Below the pieces are notes generated by a model. It was not told the DNA's origin and did no database searches. It saw only the letters and a program-made list of their open reading frames with translations. 64,000 nucleotides of DNA from Flavobacterium sp. J49 (GTDB taxonomy: Bacteria; Bacteroidota; Bacteroidia; Flavobacteriales; Flavobacteriaceae): assembly GCF_011742145.1 (NCBI RefSeq), contig NZ_JAAQQU010000105.1:310001-374000 (forward strand), written 5' to 3'. This document shows, piece after piece, positions 17,645-26,776 of the stretch. The translations under genes were made by a program, and so were the position numbers. How positions within the stretch are numbered: the stretch's first letter is position 1; the number at the start of each line of letters is the position of its first letter.

Positions 17645-19192
17645 TTAAAACGGCACATCACTATCGTCGTCATCTCGGTTAATATTGCTACCGAAAGCTT
17701 CATTAGGTGAAGGCAAATTCTTCGTCATAAACGGATTGTCATCGTGGTTCATTTTCGAAGGCAAATCATCAAATCCGCCGCCGTATTCTTCTAAGTTGTC
17801 GAACTTACCGAGGTTTCCGATGAATTTCAGACGGATATTTTCTAACGAACCGTTACGGTGTTTGGCGATGATAAACTCGGCCTGACCGGCAGTTGGTGAT
17901 TGTTCATCATCATCCCATTCGTCAATTTTGTAGTATTCCGGACGGTAAATAAACGATACGATATCGGCATCTTGCTCGATGGCACCGGATTCACGCAAGT
18001 CGGATAATAAAGGTCTTTTACTCGAACCACGGGTTTCTACGGCACGGGATAACTGTGATAACGCAATTACCGGCACTTCCAACTCTTTGGCCAAAGCTTT
18101 TAAGTTTCTGGAAATGGTGGAGATTTCCTGCTCACGATTTCCGCCGCCTTTGCCATTGCTGCCACCTGCGGTCATCAATTGAAGGTAGTCGACTATAATC
18201 ATCTTGATGCCGTGTTGAGACGACAGACGTCTTGCTTTGGCTCTTAAATCGAAGATGGAAAGCGATGGCGTATCATCAATATACAATGGGGCTTTTTCTA
18301 AGTCTTTTACTTTGGTAGACAGTTGCTCCCATTCGTGTTTTTCTAATTTTCCGGTTCTCAGTTTTTCTGAAGACAAACCGGTTTCCGAGGAAATCAAACG
18401 CGTGATCAACTGTACCGAGGACATCTCCAAAGAAAACAAGGCCACCGGATGGCCAAAGTCAATGGCCATATTACGCGCCATCGATAATACGAAAGCGGTT
18501 TTACCCATACCCGGACGAGCCGCGATGATGATTAAATCCGAAGGTTGCCAACCGGAAGTGACTTTATCCAGTTTTTCGAAACCGGTTGCGATTCCGCTTA
18601 AACCTTCTTTATTGGCGATTTCTTCGATTCTTTTTTTGGCTTGGATGACCAAACTTTGGGCTGTTTCTGAGCTTCGTTTGATATTGCCTTGCGTTACTTC
18701 GTATAATTTGGATTCGGCTTTGTCCAACAAATCAAATACATCGGTCGATTCGTCATAGGATTCTTCGATAATCTCGGAAGAGATTTTGATTAAGCTGCGT
18801 TGGATGTATTTCTGCAAAATAATTCTCGAGTGGAACTCAATGTGCGCTGACGAAGATATCTTTTGCGTGAGCTGAATTAAGTAAAAATCACCACCGGCCA
18901 AATCCAACTTTCCGTTCTTTTTAAGCTGAGCTGAAACTGTTAACAAGTCAATAGGTTGAGAATCTGTGAATAACTGAAAAATAGCTTCAAAAATGTGTTT
19001 GTGAGCGTCTTTGTAAAAGGCATCGGGTTGGAGAATATCAATGACCTCATCAACACCTTTTTTATCAATCATCATCGCGCCCAATACCGCTTCCTCCAAA
19101 TCCATCGCTTGTGGCGGGAGTTTTCCTTTTTCTAAATTGATAATTGTAGTTTTATCTACTTTGATAGGGTTAATATTTCTGAGATTTTCCAT
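17645..19192 (-). CDS. dnaB: Replicative DNA helicase
   Basis: The 515-residue hexameric helicase unwinds DNA ahead of the replication fork. The N-terminal DnaB domain begins around LPPQAMDLEEAVLGAMM (about residues 25-130). The RecA-like domain has Walker A AARPGMGKTAF, Walker B MIIVDYLQLM, and RAVETRGSSKRPLLSDLRESGAIEQDAD with the arginine-finger region. The C-terminal tail is acidic (about 485-515, ending DDDDSDVPF), similar to the tip used for SSB-type contacts in other proteins; that role is only a guess. The start codon is 4 nt from a TACTTTCG element. Confidence 0.97.
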   Translation of the reverse strand: MENLRNINPIKVDKTTIINLEKGKLPPQAMDLEEAVLGAMMIDKKGVDEVIDILQPDAFYKDAHKHIFEAIFQLFTDSQPIDLLTVSAQLKKNGKLDLAGGDFYLIQLTQKISSSAHIEFHSRIILQKYIQRSLIKISSEIIEESYDESTDVFDLLDKAESKLYEVTQGNIKRSSETAQSLVIQAKKRIEEIANKEGLSGIATGFEKLDKVTSGWQPSDLIIIAARPGMGKTAFVLSMARNMAIDFGHPVALFSLEMSSVQLITRLISSETGLSSEKLRTGKLEKHEWEQLSTKVKDLEKAPLYIDDTPSLSIFDLRAKARRLSSQHGIKMIIVDYLQLMTAGGSNGKGGGNREQEISTISRNLKALAKELEVPVIALSQLSRAVETRGSSKRPLLSDLRESGAIEQDADIVSFIYRPEYYKIDEWDDDEQSPTAGQAEFIIAKHRNGSLENIRLKFIGNLGKFDNLEEYGGGFDDLPSKMNHDDNPFMTKNLPSPNEAFGSNINRDDDDSDVPF

Positions 19193-19196
19193 AAGA

Positions 19197-19204
19197 CGAA
19201 AGTA
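19197..19204 (-). promoter_or_regulatory. Promoter-like -7 element of dnaB
   Basis: The minus strand reads TACTTTCG, ending 4 nt before the ATG, the same octamer and spacing as at lpxK. This suggests a leaderless mRNA. Confidence 0.4.
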
Positions 19205-19280
19205 GCTCTTTTTGTAAAAATTATGGAATTGAGTTATTCAAAACCATTGTTTATAAGTTTGTGTTTTTTGTTGATAACCA

Positions 19281-19313
19281 AAAAAAAATCCGAAACCATA
19301 GGGCTTCGGATTT
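19281..19313 (-). terminator. Terminator of accA
   Basis: AAATCCGAA and TTCGGATTT form a 9-bp stem with a 10-nt loop, followed by a T run on the minus strand. Confidence 0.8.
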
Positions 19314-19332
19314 AAGATATGTTTTGTAAGAT

Positions 19333-20286
19333 TTACTCTTTATATTCGCCCATTTTGCTGTATTTGTCCATCCTCTGCGCAACTAATTCTTCTGTTGATA
19401 AATCTTTCAACTCATTAAAAGCTTTCATGATATACTGTTCAACGGTTTTGAAGGTAGTTTCTTTATCGTAATGAGCGCCTCCAAGTGGTTCCGGGATTAC
19501 GTCATCGACTAGTTTCATTTTTTTCATATCGGATGAAGTCAATTTCAAGGCTTCGGCCGCTTGTTCTTTGTATTCCCAGCTTTTCCATAGGATTGACGAA
19601 CAAGATTCCGGAGAAATAACGGAATACCACGTGTTTTCCATCATTAAAACCCTATCTCCAACGCCTATTCCTAAAGCGCCACCGGATGCACCTTCACCTA
19701 TAATTACACAGATAATCGGCACTTTTAAACGCACCATTTCCAAAATATTTCTGGCGATGGCTTCTCCCTGACCGCGTTCTTCTGCTTCCAATCCTGGATA
19801 TGCTCCCGGAGTATCAATAAGCGTTACTACAGGAAGATTGAATTTTTCTGCCATTTTCATCAAGCGCAAGGCTTTACGATAACCTTCAGGACTGGCCATT
19901 CCGAAATTACGCAACTGGCGCATTTTGGTATTGATTCCTTTTTGTTGACCGATTAACATAAACGATTGGCCGTCAATTTTTCCTAAACCACCTACCATGG
20001 CTTTGTCATCTTTGAAGTTTCTGTCTCCAAACATTTCTAAGAAAGTTCCTTTGGTAAGGTTGGTTATATGTTCTAAAGTATAAGGTCTGTTAGGATGACG
20101 AGACAATTGTACACGTTGCCAAGCCGTTAGATTTTTGTAGATTTTCCTTTTGGTTTCCTCTAATTTTTTTTCAATCTGTTTACAAGTATTGGTCACGTCT
20201 ACATTAGATTCAGCACCAATTAATTGACATTTATCGAGTTGATCTTCTAATTCCTTGATGGGAAGTTCAAAATCTAAATATTCCAT
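19333..20286 (-). CDS. accA: Acetyl-CoA carboxylase carboxyltransferase subunit alpha
   Basis: The 317-residue subunit works with AccD to transfer carboxyl from biotin-BCCP to acetyl-CoA, giving malonyl-CoA for fatty acid synthesis. An N-terminal helical domain is followed by the crotonase-fold core with [15 protein letters not shown] near residue 160 and [12 protein letters not shown] near residue 198, and then [19 protein letters not shown]. Length and motifs are standard. A promoter and a terminator flank it, so it looks monocistronic. Confidence 0.97.
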   Translation of the reverse strand: MEYLDFELPIKELEDQLDKCQLIGAESNVDVTNTCKQIEKKLEETKRKIYKNLTAWQRVQLSRHPNRPYTLEHITNLTKGTFLEMFGDRNFKDDKAMVGGLGKIDGQSFMLIGQQKGINTKMRQLRNFGMASPEGYRKALRLMKMAEKFNLPVVTLIDTPGAYPGLEAEERGQGEAIARNILEMVRLKVPIICVIIGEGASGGALGIGVGDRVLMMENTWYSVISPESCSSILWKSWEYKEQAAEALKLTSSDMKKMKLVDDVIPEPLGGAHYDKETTFKTVEQYIMKAFNELKDLSTEELVAQRMDKYSKMGEYKE

Positions 20287-20315
20287 AGGGTTGTTTGTTT
20301 TGTTTAATCGAATAG

Positions 20316-20323
20316 CAAATATA
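20316..20323 (-). promoter_or_regulatory. -7 promoter element of accA
   Basis: The minus strand reads TATATTTG, a perfect TAnnTTTG match, 29 nt before the accA ATG. Confidence 0.55.
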
Positions 20324-20393
20324 AAATTTTAAATTGTGATAAAAAGCAAATCTTTCGGATTAGTTTTAAACAAAAATGAACCATTGTTTGGTC

Positions 20394-21323
20394 TTAACTC
20401 AATTTCTTCTCTCGGCTTTTTATGATGGCATTGAGCAGCACCGTCAATAAGATAATTGCAGCTCCAACGTAGAATTCGAAACTCATTTTCTCTTTTTCTT
20501 CGAAGATCAATACGGCCAAAATAATGCCGTAAATGGGTTCCAAATTAATCGTGAGCATAACAGTATACGGACTTAAAAACTTCATCACAGCGGTTGAAGC
20601 AATAAAAGCATATGCGGTACAAACCGAGCTTAAAACCAATAAATACAGTAAATCTTTGGCAGAAAGCTGAAAGAATTCAGGTGTAAAACTTCCGAAGAAC
20701 AACAACAGAAAAGAGAAAAAAACTACGCCACCGCTGAGTTCGTAAAAAGAGATTACAGTGGCGTCATAAGATTTAACCAATCGACTGTTGATTACCGAAA
20801 ACAAAGCGGACAGAAAGGCAGAAATCAAAGCAAATCCGATTCCAAATAAAAATTTATTACCACCATTAAAAATAGCATCCAGCAATCCTTCGGTTCCGGT
20901 ATCGGCAGAGACAGCCACAAAATACAATCCGATTATGGCAACAAGGCCGGAAAGCAATTCGTACCAAACAATTTTTTTACCGTATAAAACAGGTTCTAAT
21001 ATAGAGGCAAATAAAGCACCGGTGGAAAGACAAGCCAAAGTAATGGACACATTTGAAATTTTAATGGCATGAAAAAAGGTAAACCAATGTAAGGCAATGA
21101 TTAGTCCGGAGAAAAGAAACTGCATCAGTGTCTTTATCGGCACTTTTAACGGCAACTTTTTATAATAAATATAAATGGCGATAAAGCCCACAGCAAAAAG
21201 CATCCGGAACCATACTAACGGCAACGCATCAAGTGTAATTAAGGCACCCAATACGGCTGTGAATCCCCAAATGAACACAATCAAATGAAGGTGTAAATAG
21301 CTTTTTATATTATCGCTTGGCAT
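20394..21323 (-). CDS. EamA/DMT family transporter
   Basis: The 309-residue inner-membrane protein has about ten hydrophobic helices arranged as two EamA repeats (about residues 10-140 and 160-300), as in the drug/metabolite transporter superfamily. Family features such as FIWGFTAVLGAL at the front and INLEPIYGIILAVLIFEEKE in the second repeat are present. The substrate is unknown; relatives export amino acids or metabolites. The start overlaps the end of the LptF/G gene by 14 bp, so they are co-transcribed. Confidence 0.9.
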   Translation of the reverse strand: MPSDNIKSYLHLHLIVFIWGFTAVLGALITLDALPLVWFRMLFAVGFIAIYIYYKKLPLKVPIKTLMQFLFSGLIIALHWFTFFHAIKISNVSITLACLSTGALFASILEPVLYGKKIVWYELLSGLVAIIGLYFVAVSADTGTEGLLDAIFNGGNKFLFGIGFALISAFLSALFSVINSRLVKSYDATVISFYELSGGVVFFSFLLLFFGSFTPEFFQLSAKDLLYLLVLSSVCTAYAFIASTAVMKFLSPYTVMLTINLEPIYGIILAVLIFEEKEKMSFEFYVGAAIILLTVLLNAIIKSREKKLS

Positions 21324-22395
21324 TTCTTAAAAGGTAGATCGCTAGAAGTCCGAAAACAATATTTGGTGTCCAAACCGCTATCAATGGAGGCGCAGTTGAC
21401 TTCTCGGCGAGTACGCCAAAAACTTTATCTAAAAAGACAAAAGCAAAGGCTAAGACGATTCCGATAGCCAAATTGGCACCCATTCCGCCACGCCTTTTCA
21501 TGGCCGAAACCGCTACCGCTATAATGGTCAAGATAAAGGCTGAAACCGGTATACTGTACTTTTTGTATAACACTACCAAATAAGTGTTGATGTTGGAGGA
21601 ACCACGGGCTTTTTCTTTGTCGATAAACTTATGCAAATCGTTTAAAGGCAAAGTTTCTGCGATATAGACCAAAGGGGTTAAATCTTCTAAATCAAAATTG
21701 AAGATGGTATCTTTTCTTTCTCCGCGTTCAATGATGTCGCCAAACTCTCCTACTTTTCTTTTGCTGTAACTAAAGAGTGTATAGTTTTTGGTTTTTTCAT
21801 TCCATTTGATTCGGCTGGCGATTAATTTGTATTTCAATTTGTCTCCTTCAAATTTTTCCATAGAGAAATTGAAAGCCATTTGGCTGTTTTCATTAAAACC
21901 GCTGACAAACAAGTATTCGTCTTTGCTGATTTGGCGGAACACATCCGAGTTATCGCGCATTTCGTTTTGACCGTTGCCGATAAGGTATTTGTACCTGAAA
22001 TTCTTAAATCCGGCACTGGCATTTGGCACCAAATAAACGCTCATTATCAAAGCGAAAAAAGAAACGATAGTGGCGCCAACAATATAAGGCCTCATGAATC
22101 TTGTAAAGGAAATTCCGGAACTTAAAATGGCTATGATTTCGGTATTGTTGGCCAGTTTTGAGGTAAACCAAATCACCGACAGGAAAAGAAAAATGGGAAA
22201 TAATAAATTGGCAAAATAAATGGTAAAGTCAAGATAATACCAGGCAATTTCTTTGAAAGGCGCTTGGTTTTCAATCATTCGGTTGACTTTCTCTGAAACA
22301 TCAATCACGATTCCGATAGGAATAAACATGAGCAACATTACCGAGAATGTGGCTAAATATCGCTTGAGGATGTATTTGTCAATTATTTTTAACAT
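21310..22395 (-). CDS. LptF/LptG family permease
   Basis: The 361-residue protein belongs to the YjgP/YjgQ family. Membrane helices lie at both ends (three near residues 10-125 and three near 280-360), around a periplasmic beta-jellyroll-like middle part. LptF and LptG form the inner-membrane channel with LptB that extracts lipopolysaccharide for transport to the outer membrane. Which of the two this is cannot be decided from one copy. It follows tgt by 79 bp on the same strand, a common Bacteroidetes arrangement. Confidence 0.9.
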   Translation of the reverse strand: MLKIIDKYILKRYLATFSVMLLMFIPIGIVIDVSEKVNRMIENQAPFKEIAWYYLDFTIYFANLLFPIFLFLSVIWFTSKLANNTEIIAILSSGISFTRFMRPYIVGATIVSFFALIMSVYLVPNASAGFKNFRYKYLIGNGQNEMRDNSDVFRQISKDEYLFVSGFNENSQMAFNFSMEKFEGDKLKYKLIASRIKWNEKTKNYTLFSYSKRKVGEFGDIIERGERKDTIFNFDLEDLTPLVYIAETLPLNDLHKFIDKEKARGSSNINTYLVVLYKKYSIPVSAFILTIIAVAVSAMKRRGGMGANLAIGIVLAFAFVFLDKVFGVLAEKSTAPPLIAVWTPNIVFGLLAIYLLRNAKR

Positions 22396-22402
22396 AATGT
22401 TA

Positions 22403-22429
22403 ATTTGGTTATTTGGTTATTTGGTTATT
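22403..22429. repeat. 8-bp tandem repeat, three units
   Basis: ATTTGGTT is repeated three times in the short gap between tgt and the LptF/G gene, followed by ATT. Confidence 0.85.
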
Positions 22430-22474
22430 CGTATCCATCTTACAAATAACCGAATGACCATATCCACGAATCAC

Positions 22475-23605
22475 CTATAATCGTTGGCTCATTTGTTTTA
22501 CCATCATTTCTTTCCAAGTTCTGAAATCTCCGGCTAAGATATGCTTTCTGGCTTCACGAACCAACCACATATAGAAGCCTAAATTGTGAATGGTGGCAAT
22601 TTGTTTACCAAGGTATTCATTGGCTGCAAACAAGTGACGCAAATAAGCTTTGGTATATTCGGTATCGACAAAAGTGATTCCCATTTCATCTATCGGAGAG
22701 AAATCGGCTTCCCACTTTTTATTTTTGATATTGATTGTTCCGTTAGCGGTGAATAACATCCCGTTTCGAGCATTACGAGTTGGCATCACACAATCAAACA
22801 TATCTATACCCAAAGCTATGTTTTCCAATATATTAATTGGTGTTCCTACTCCCATTAAATACCTTGGTTTGTCTTGGGGTAAAATAGCGGTAACCACTTC
22901 GGTCATGGCGTACATTTCCTCGGCCGGTTCACCCACTGATAAACCACCAATAGCGTTACCTTGTGCTCCGGCATTGGCAATATATTCAGCCGATTGTTGG
23001 CGTAAATCTTTATAAGTACTTCCTTGGACTATGGGAAAGAAGGTTTGTTCGTAACCATATTTAAATGGCAATTTTTCCAAATGATTGATGCAACGATCCA
23101 ACCAACGATGGGTCATATGCATTGAGCGTTGCGCATATCTGTAATCACATGGATAAGGCGTACATTCATCAAAAGCCATAATGATATCGGCACCAATGGT
23201 ACGCTGAATTTCCATTACGTTTTCGGGTGTAAAGACATGGTAGGAACCATCGATATGCGACTTGAATTTAACTCCTTCTTCTTTGATTTTTCTATTGGCC
23301 GAAAGCGAGTACACTTGGTAACCGCCACTATCCGTTAAGATATTTCTATCCCAATTCATGAATTTGTGCAAACCGCCTGCTTTTTCAAGAATATCGGTTT
23401 GTGGACGAAGGTATAAATGGTAGGTATTCCCGAGAATAATATCAGGGTTGATTTCTTCTTTTAGTTCGCGTTGGTGTACTCCTTTTACTGATGCTACTGT
23501 ACCAACAGGCATAAATATTGGGGTTTCGATTACACCGTGGTCGGTGGTAATACTACCGGCACGGGCGCTTGAATTGGGATCTTTGGCTAGTAAATCAAAT
23601 TTCAT
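22475..23605 (-). CDS. tgt: tRNA-guanine(34) transglycosylase lacking the zinc cysteines
   Basis: The 376-residue enzyme exchanges guanine for preQ1 at position 34 of tRNAs with GUN anticodons, leading to queuosine. The active-site segments are intact: LTDSGGYQVYSLS near residue 90, GGLSVGEPAEEM near 220, and FDCVMPTRNARNG near 265. Bacterial Tgt normally has a CxCxxC plus His zinc site just before a YSRAYLHH-like helix. Here the matching segment reads GITFVDTE before YTKAYLRH, so all three Cys are replaced. The downstream His in ATIHNLGFY remains. The protein therefore probably folds without zinc. Confidence 0.94.
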   Translation of the reverse strand: MKFDLLAKDPNSSARAGSITTDHGVIETPIFMPVGTVASVKGVHQRELKEEINPDIILGNTYHLYLRPQTDILEKAGGLHKFMNWDRNILTDSGGYQVYSLSANRKIKEEGVKFKSHIDGSYHVFTPENVMEIQRTIGADIIMAFDECTPYPCDYRYAQRSMHMTHRWLDRCINHLEKLPFKYGYEQTFFPIVQGSTYKDLRQQSAEYIANAGAQGNAIGGLSVGEPAEEMYAMTEVVTAILPQDKPRYLMGVGTPINILENIALGIDMFDCVMPTRNARNGMLFTANGTINIKNKKWEADFSPIDEMGITFVDTEYTKAYLRHLFAANEYLGKQIATIHNLGFYMWLVREARKHILAGDFRTWKEMMVKQMSQRL

Positions 23606-23625
23606 TTGTTTCTTTAATCAGTCGG

Positions 23626-23633
23626 CAAAGATA
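23626..23633 (-). promoter_or_regulatory. -7 promoter element of tgt
   Basis: The minus strand reads TATCTTTG, a perfect consensus match, 20 nt before the tgt ATG. Confidence 0.6.
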
Positions 23634-23770
23634 AAAGAATTGTGAATTGTGGATTGTGAATTATGATTTTATTTAACACTAATATAGAACCTGTGCATTC
23701 TTGAATGGCGAAAGTATAATTCCTTTCCCTTTTTATACTTATTTAGACTTTGCATTATTCATGCTATTTT

Positions 23771-23797
23771 CATACACTATCCATACACTATCCATAC
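23771..23797. repeat. 11-bp tandem repeat
   Basis: CATACACTATC occurs twice in tandem and is followed by a partial third unit CATAC, which runs into a perfect -7 element. Confidence 0.85.
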
Positions 23798-23802
23798 CTT
23801 TG
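23795..23802 (+). promoter_or_regulatory. Orphan -7 promoter element
   Basis: TACCTTTG is a perfect TAnnTTTG match on the plus strand with no protein gene downstream. A terminator follows about 135 bp later. Confidence 0.35.
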
Positions 23803-23808
23803 AGGAGT

Positions 23809-23964
23809 CCAAAAATAATGATTGAGATTGTATAGTAGTGGTTTTAGTTTACCTTATGCGTTTTGTCTTTACTTCGTAGTGTTGTGTTCTTACTCACGGG
23901 TGCGGTTTCTGTTCTTCTCAATCGACTGTTATAAAAAAATGGGTCATTACTGACCCATTTTTTT
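23809..23964 (+). ncRNA. Candidate small RNA
   Basis: About 155 nt lie between a consensus -7 element and a strong terminator, in a 366-bp stretch without a credible ORF. The interior (CTTACTCACGGGTGCGG) is more GC-rich than its surroundings. No known RNA family was recognised. This is only a positional inference. Confidence 0.22.
23933..23964. terminator. Bidirectional terminator
   Basis: AAAAAAATGGGTCA and TGACCCATTTTTTT form a 14-bp perfect stem with a TTAC loop. It ends the T9SS gene on the minus strand and could end a plus-strand transcript. Confidence 0.88.
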
Positions 23965-23971
23965 GTAAATA

Positions 23972-25636
23972 TTACTGCTTAATTGTTTTAGTATATTGTG
24001 TACTACCATCCTGCATGGTCAGTGTAAGAATGTATAGTCCCGAGTTTAAATCACCCAGATAAATATCTTGTAGCGGTTGTTCGATAATTTTAACCAACTT
24101 ACCGGTTGCTTCAGAAACGAAAATGGTTTTTACTCCTTCCGCATTTTCAAGGTGAATCATATCTTTAAATGGCACAGGATATATTTTAATTTTTTGCTCA
24201 GCTACATCAACAGTAGATAAAGCTTGTGTCAACGTGACTGTTATTTTCCAAGTGTTATTATCCACTTTGTTATAAGTCGCATTACAGCCAGATCCTCCAT
24301 AGGTTCTCCAAGCTCTTAGGTCAAAAGTAACATTCCCTGTAAGGCCATTTGCAAGGGTTAATCCTGTTCTGTTATAAGCATAAGTTCCTGTTGTACCACC
24401 TACCCCGGAAGAGATTGCTGCTTCTGACGTATTGTTGGTTGTACATACCAAAAGAGATCTTTGCTCACTCATCCAACCATTGCTTGCTGTACTCATGGCA
24501 TAAGACACATTGGTTGAGGCAATTTGAAAGCCTGCCGGAACATTTATGGTTAATGTCCCCGGACATGCCGTTGTACTAGTTAGTGTAGGTCCGGTAGAAT
24601 ACTCTGTATTAATATCTCCGGTGGTGTAAGTAGCTTCCATTTGCCCGGTCGTAAACATTTTCATTTGCCAAAAACCTTGTACAGTTCCACAATCAGATCT
24701 AACCCAGAAATAATAAGTTTCTCCCAAGTTTAGCCCTGTAAGTGTTACCGTGGTTACCCCGGCGCCAACAGTACCTGTTGGAGTGGTTGAAGCTGTTGGA
24801 GGTGTTGAAGAACTGCTATAATAATAATGATATCCTGAGGATGGTGCGCTTGTGGGTGCTGTCCAGTTAAAAGTACCTCCATCATTAGAAGAGATAAAAG
24901 TAATGTTACTTGGTCCGGAACAGCTGGTATAAGCATCCGCAGAAAAACCAAAAACATTAGGAATTCCTCCTGACACTTTGGTAACGGTAACACTTTCAAT
25001 AAGTTTGGCTTGATTGGCCACATTTATAGCTAAAGGAATCTGATAAAGTCTAGGATTTGTTCCGCCACCGGTTTCCAAAACATCATTGTTTCGATTGATT
25101 CTTCCGATACCTTGAATGGCAAAATTAGCTCCGCCGTACCAGTCAGAAATACTAATATTTGTAAAGGCTTCGGTAGTAGCATCGGCAAAGTTAACGGTTA
25201 CATTTACAGTACACGCTCCGCTACCGCCAGTAGCCAACATATATAAATTAACTGCTGCTAAAGGATTGGCAAACAACAAAGTTCCTGAATCACTAACATT
25301 TTGAAGACGCAATGCGTTATTACCACTATAAGAGGCCAATTGATAGCTTAGTCCGGCAGGCGAGGCTACTGCACTATTCACCAATCCGTTTACAGGCAAT
25401 CCATAAGTTAATGGAGTGCTTCCTGAGGTTAATTGAAAATCTCTTGAAATAAAAGCATAATTCACGCCATCAACATCATTATTAGTAGAAGATACCGCTG
25501 TTCCTACGCCATTGGCAATAACATCGGCATTAAAACCACTTTGAATGGGAATTGTTTGTAAATTTTGTGCGGTAGTTTTTTGAAAAACCGTTAAAAAGCC
25601 GGCAATAGCAATAGCAAATAGTAGTGTTTTTTTCAT
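23972..25636 (-). CDS. T9SS-secreted protein with fibronectin type III domain
   Basis: The 554-residue protein has a signal peptide (residues 1-23, cleavage after TAQ). A beta-rich N-terminal domain of unknown type covers about 25-235. A fibronectin type III domain follows (about 240-330; TFNWTAPTSAPSSGYHYYY, GLNLGETYYFWVRS). A further beta domain (about 335-470) precedes a type A T9SS sorting domain (about 480-554: YPVPFKDMIHLEN, LNSGLYILTLTMQDG). It should cross the outer membrane through the type IX system and be anchored or released outside. Ligand unknown; the architecture suggests an adhesin or carbohydrate-associated protein. Confidence 0.88.
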   Translation of the reverse strand: MKKTLLFAIAIAGFLTVFQKTTAQNLQTIPIQSGFNADVIANGVGTAVSSTNNDVDGVNYAFISRDFQLTSGSTPLTYGLPVNGLVNSAVASPAGLSYQLASYSGNNALRLQNVSDSGTLLFANPLAAVNLYMLATGGSGACTVNVTVNFADATTEAFTNISISDWYGGANFAIQGIGRINRNNDVLETGGGTNPRLYQIPLAINVANQAKLIESVTVTKVSGGIPNVFGFSADAYTSCSGPSNITFISSNDGGTFNWTAPTSAPSSGYHYYYSSSSTPPTASTTPTGTVGAGVTTVTLTGLNLGETYYFWVRSDCGTVQGFWQMKMFTTGQMEATYTTGDINTEYSTGPTLTSTTACPGTLTINVPAGFQIASTNVSYAMSTASNGWMSEQRSLLVCTTNNTSEAAISSGVGGTTGTYAYNRTGLTLANGLTGNVTFDLRAWRTYGGSGCNATYNKVDNNTWKITVTLTQALSTVDVAEQKIKIYPVPFKDMIHLENAEGVKTIFVSEATGKLVKIIEQPLQDIYLGDLNSGLYILTLTMQDGSTQYTKTIKQ

Positions 25637-25800
25637 AATTTATTAAGTAGTTAGATTAATTTGCGGTCTAATTTACAATTAATCAGTAGAAAAATACAAA
25701 TATCAGTAGTAGTTTAACAATAATATCTACGAACAACACTTAAATCAAATAAAAACCATTATTAAGACCAATCTATTAATTTCAATTGAGTCATTGTAAA
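25637..25800. other. Gap between the T9SS gene and the small hydrophilic ORF
   Basis: AT-rich, upstream of the T9SS gene. No consensus -7 element or hairpin recognised. Confidence 0.3.
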
Positions 25801-26010
25801 CTAAGGCTTAGGTGTTTTTTTTTGATCAACCGGCAATTTATCCAAATACTCTTCAGTGTTGCTGTGAGAGACTCTATCCGGATTTGCGTTGTCATTTACA
25901 ATCTCTTTTTGGCGTGGCATTTCTTCAGAATGGGAATCATACTTGCTTTGCGTTTGTCCTTTGGTTTCATTCTCCGGGTGAGTTGCACCCGCCTTTTGGT
26001 TCTTTTTCAT
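25801..26010 (-). CDS. Small hydrophilic protein (69 aa)
   Basis: The protein is very rich in Lys, Gln, Glu, Asn and Pro, with no hydrophobic core (begins MKKNQKAGATHPENETK), so it is probably intrinsically disordered. A near-consensus -7 element on the minus strand (TACTTTTA, 26051-26058) lies 40 bp upstream, which supports a real gene. Overlapping plus-strand frames are hydrophobic and lack promoter context. Function unknown; similar small polar proteins in bacteria are often stress-induced, but that is only a guess. Confidence 0.5.
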   Translation of the reverse strand: MKKNQKAGATHPENETKGQTQSKYDSHSEEMPRQKEIVNDNANPDRVSHSNTEEYLDKLPVDQKKTPKP

Positions 26011-26127
26011 CTTAATGCAATTTTAATGGGATACATGAATTGTAGCTTAGTAAAAGTAAGTCTAAACCGGTCATCAGGTGTTTTACAATTCTGTATCGCT
26101 TTTACAGGATTACCACATTAATAAAAA

Positions 26128-26157
26128 AAGCAACCCCGAATCCCTTCGAGGTTGCTT
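26128..26157 (-). terminator. Terminator of the response regulator gene
   Basis: AAGCAACC pairs with GGTTGCTT, with inner CGA/TCG pairing, followed by a T run on the minus strand. Confidence 0.75.
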
Positions 26158-26197
26158 AGCAATAACGGTTTGAAATTGGTTAATGTATTAAGTCTTT

Positions 26198-26602
26198 TTA
26201 AGACGAGGCTTTACAGTTGGTCAAATGGGCATTAAGCACTTCTTCCAAAGCTTCTTTATAATCGCGAACATGGTGTTTTTTCATTAAATAATTAACCCCT
26301 AAGTCGTTGAAGTGTTTGACCAGTTTTTTGGGATAAGCACCCGAAACCATTACTATGGGTATTTTTTTGAGTGTATCCGATTTTTTGATAATTTCTAAGA
26401 TTTCCTGACCATTAAGGATGGGCATGTGTACGTCTAAAAAAATGATGTCGGGTTTTTGCATATCAGTCTCGAGTACCAAGAGCATGATTCTCCCTTCGGA
26501 GAAGCCTCGAACCTTGTGCCCCAATTCTTCTGCCACTTCTTTAAAGAAGTCTAAATCCTCATCATCGTCGTCTAAATAGAAGATAGTTTGTGATTTTTCC
26601 AT
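26198..26602 (-). CDS. Single-domain response regulator
   Basis: The 134-residue protein is a lone CheY-like receiver. Acidic residues DDDDED cluster near residue 11, the phosphoacceptor Asp is in IIFLDVHMPI near residue 56, the switch Ser is in IVMVSGAYP and the conserved Lys in YLMKKHH. There is no output domain, so it works by protein contacts or phosphorelay. No kinase is adjacent; the nearest candidates in the window are the hybrid kinase at 1.4 kb and the GAF/PAS protein at 12.1 kb, and a link is not shown. Confidence 0.92.
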   Translation of the reverse strand: MEKSQTIFYLDDDDEDLDFFKEVAEELGHKVRGFSEGRIMLLVLETDMQKPDIIFLDVHMPILNGQEILEIIKKSDTLKKIPIVMVSGAYPKKLVKHFNDLGVNYLMKKHHVRDYKEALEEVLNAHLTNCKASS

Positions 26603-26776
26603 AGCCTAATAGATTTTTTATAAAACTACTTGAAAATCAAAAAAGCAGCGTTACATAATAATTTTGTTTTTTTATAGAATTTCAACCTAAAAACCCTATT
26701 TATTTTGGTACTATATGCTAAGTTAGTGTGTTTAAATTTATTATTAATAACCCTTTGATAACTAATTTATAAAACT

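Noticed and set aside
22403..23797. Short tandem repeats as a CRISPR array
   Set aside because: Units of 8 and 11 bp without spacers, and no cas genes nearby.
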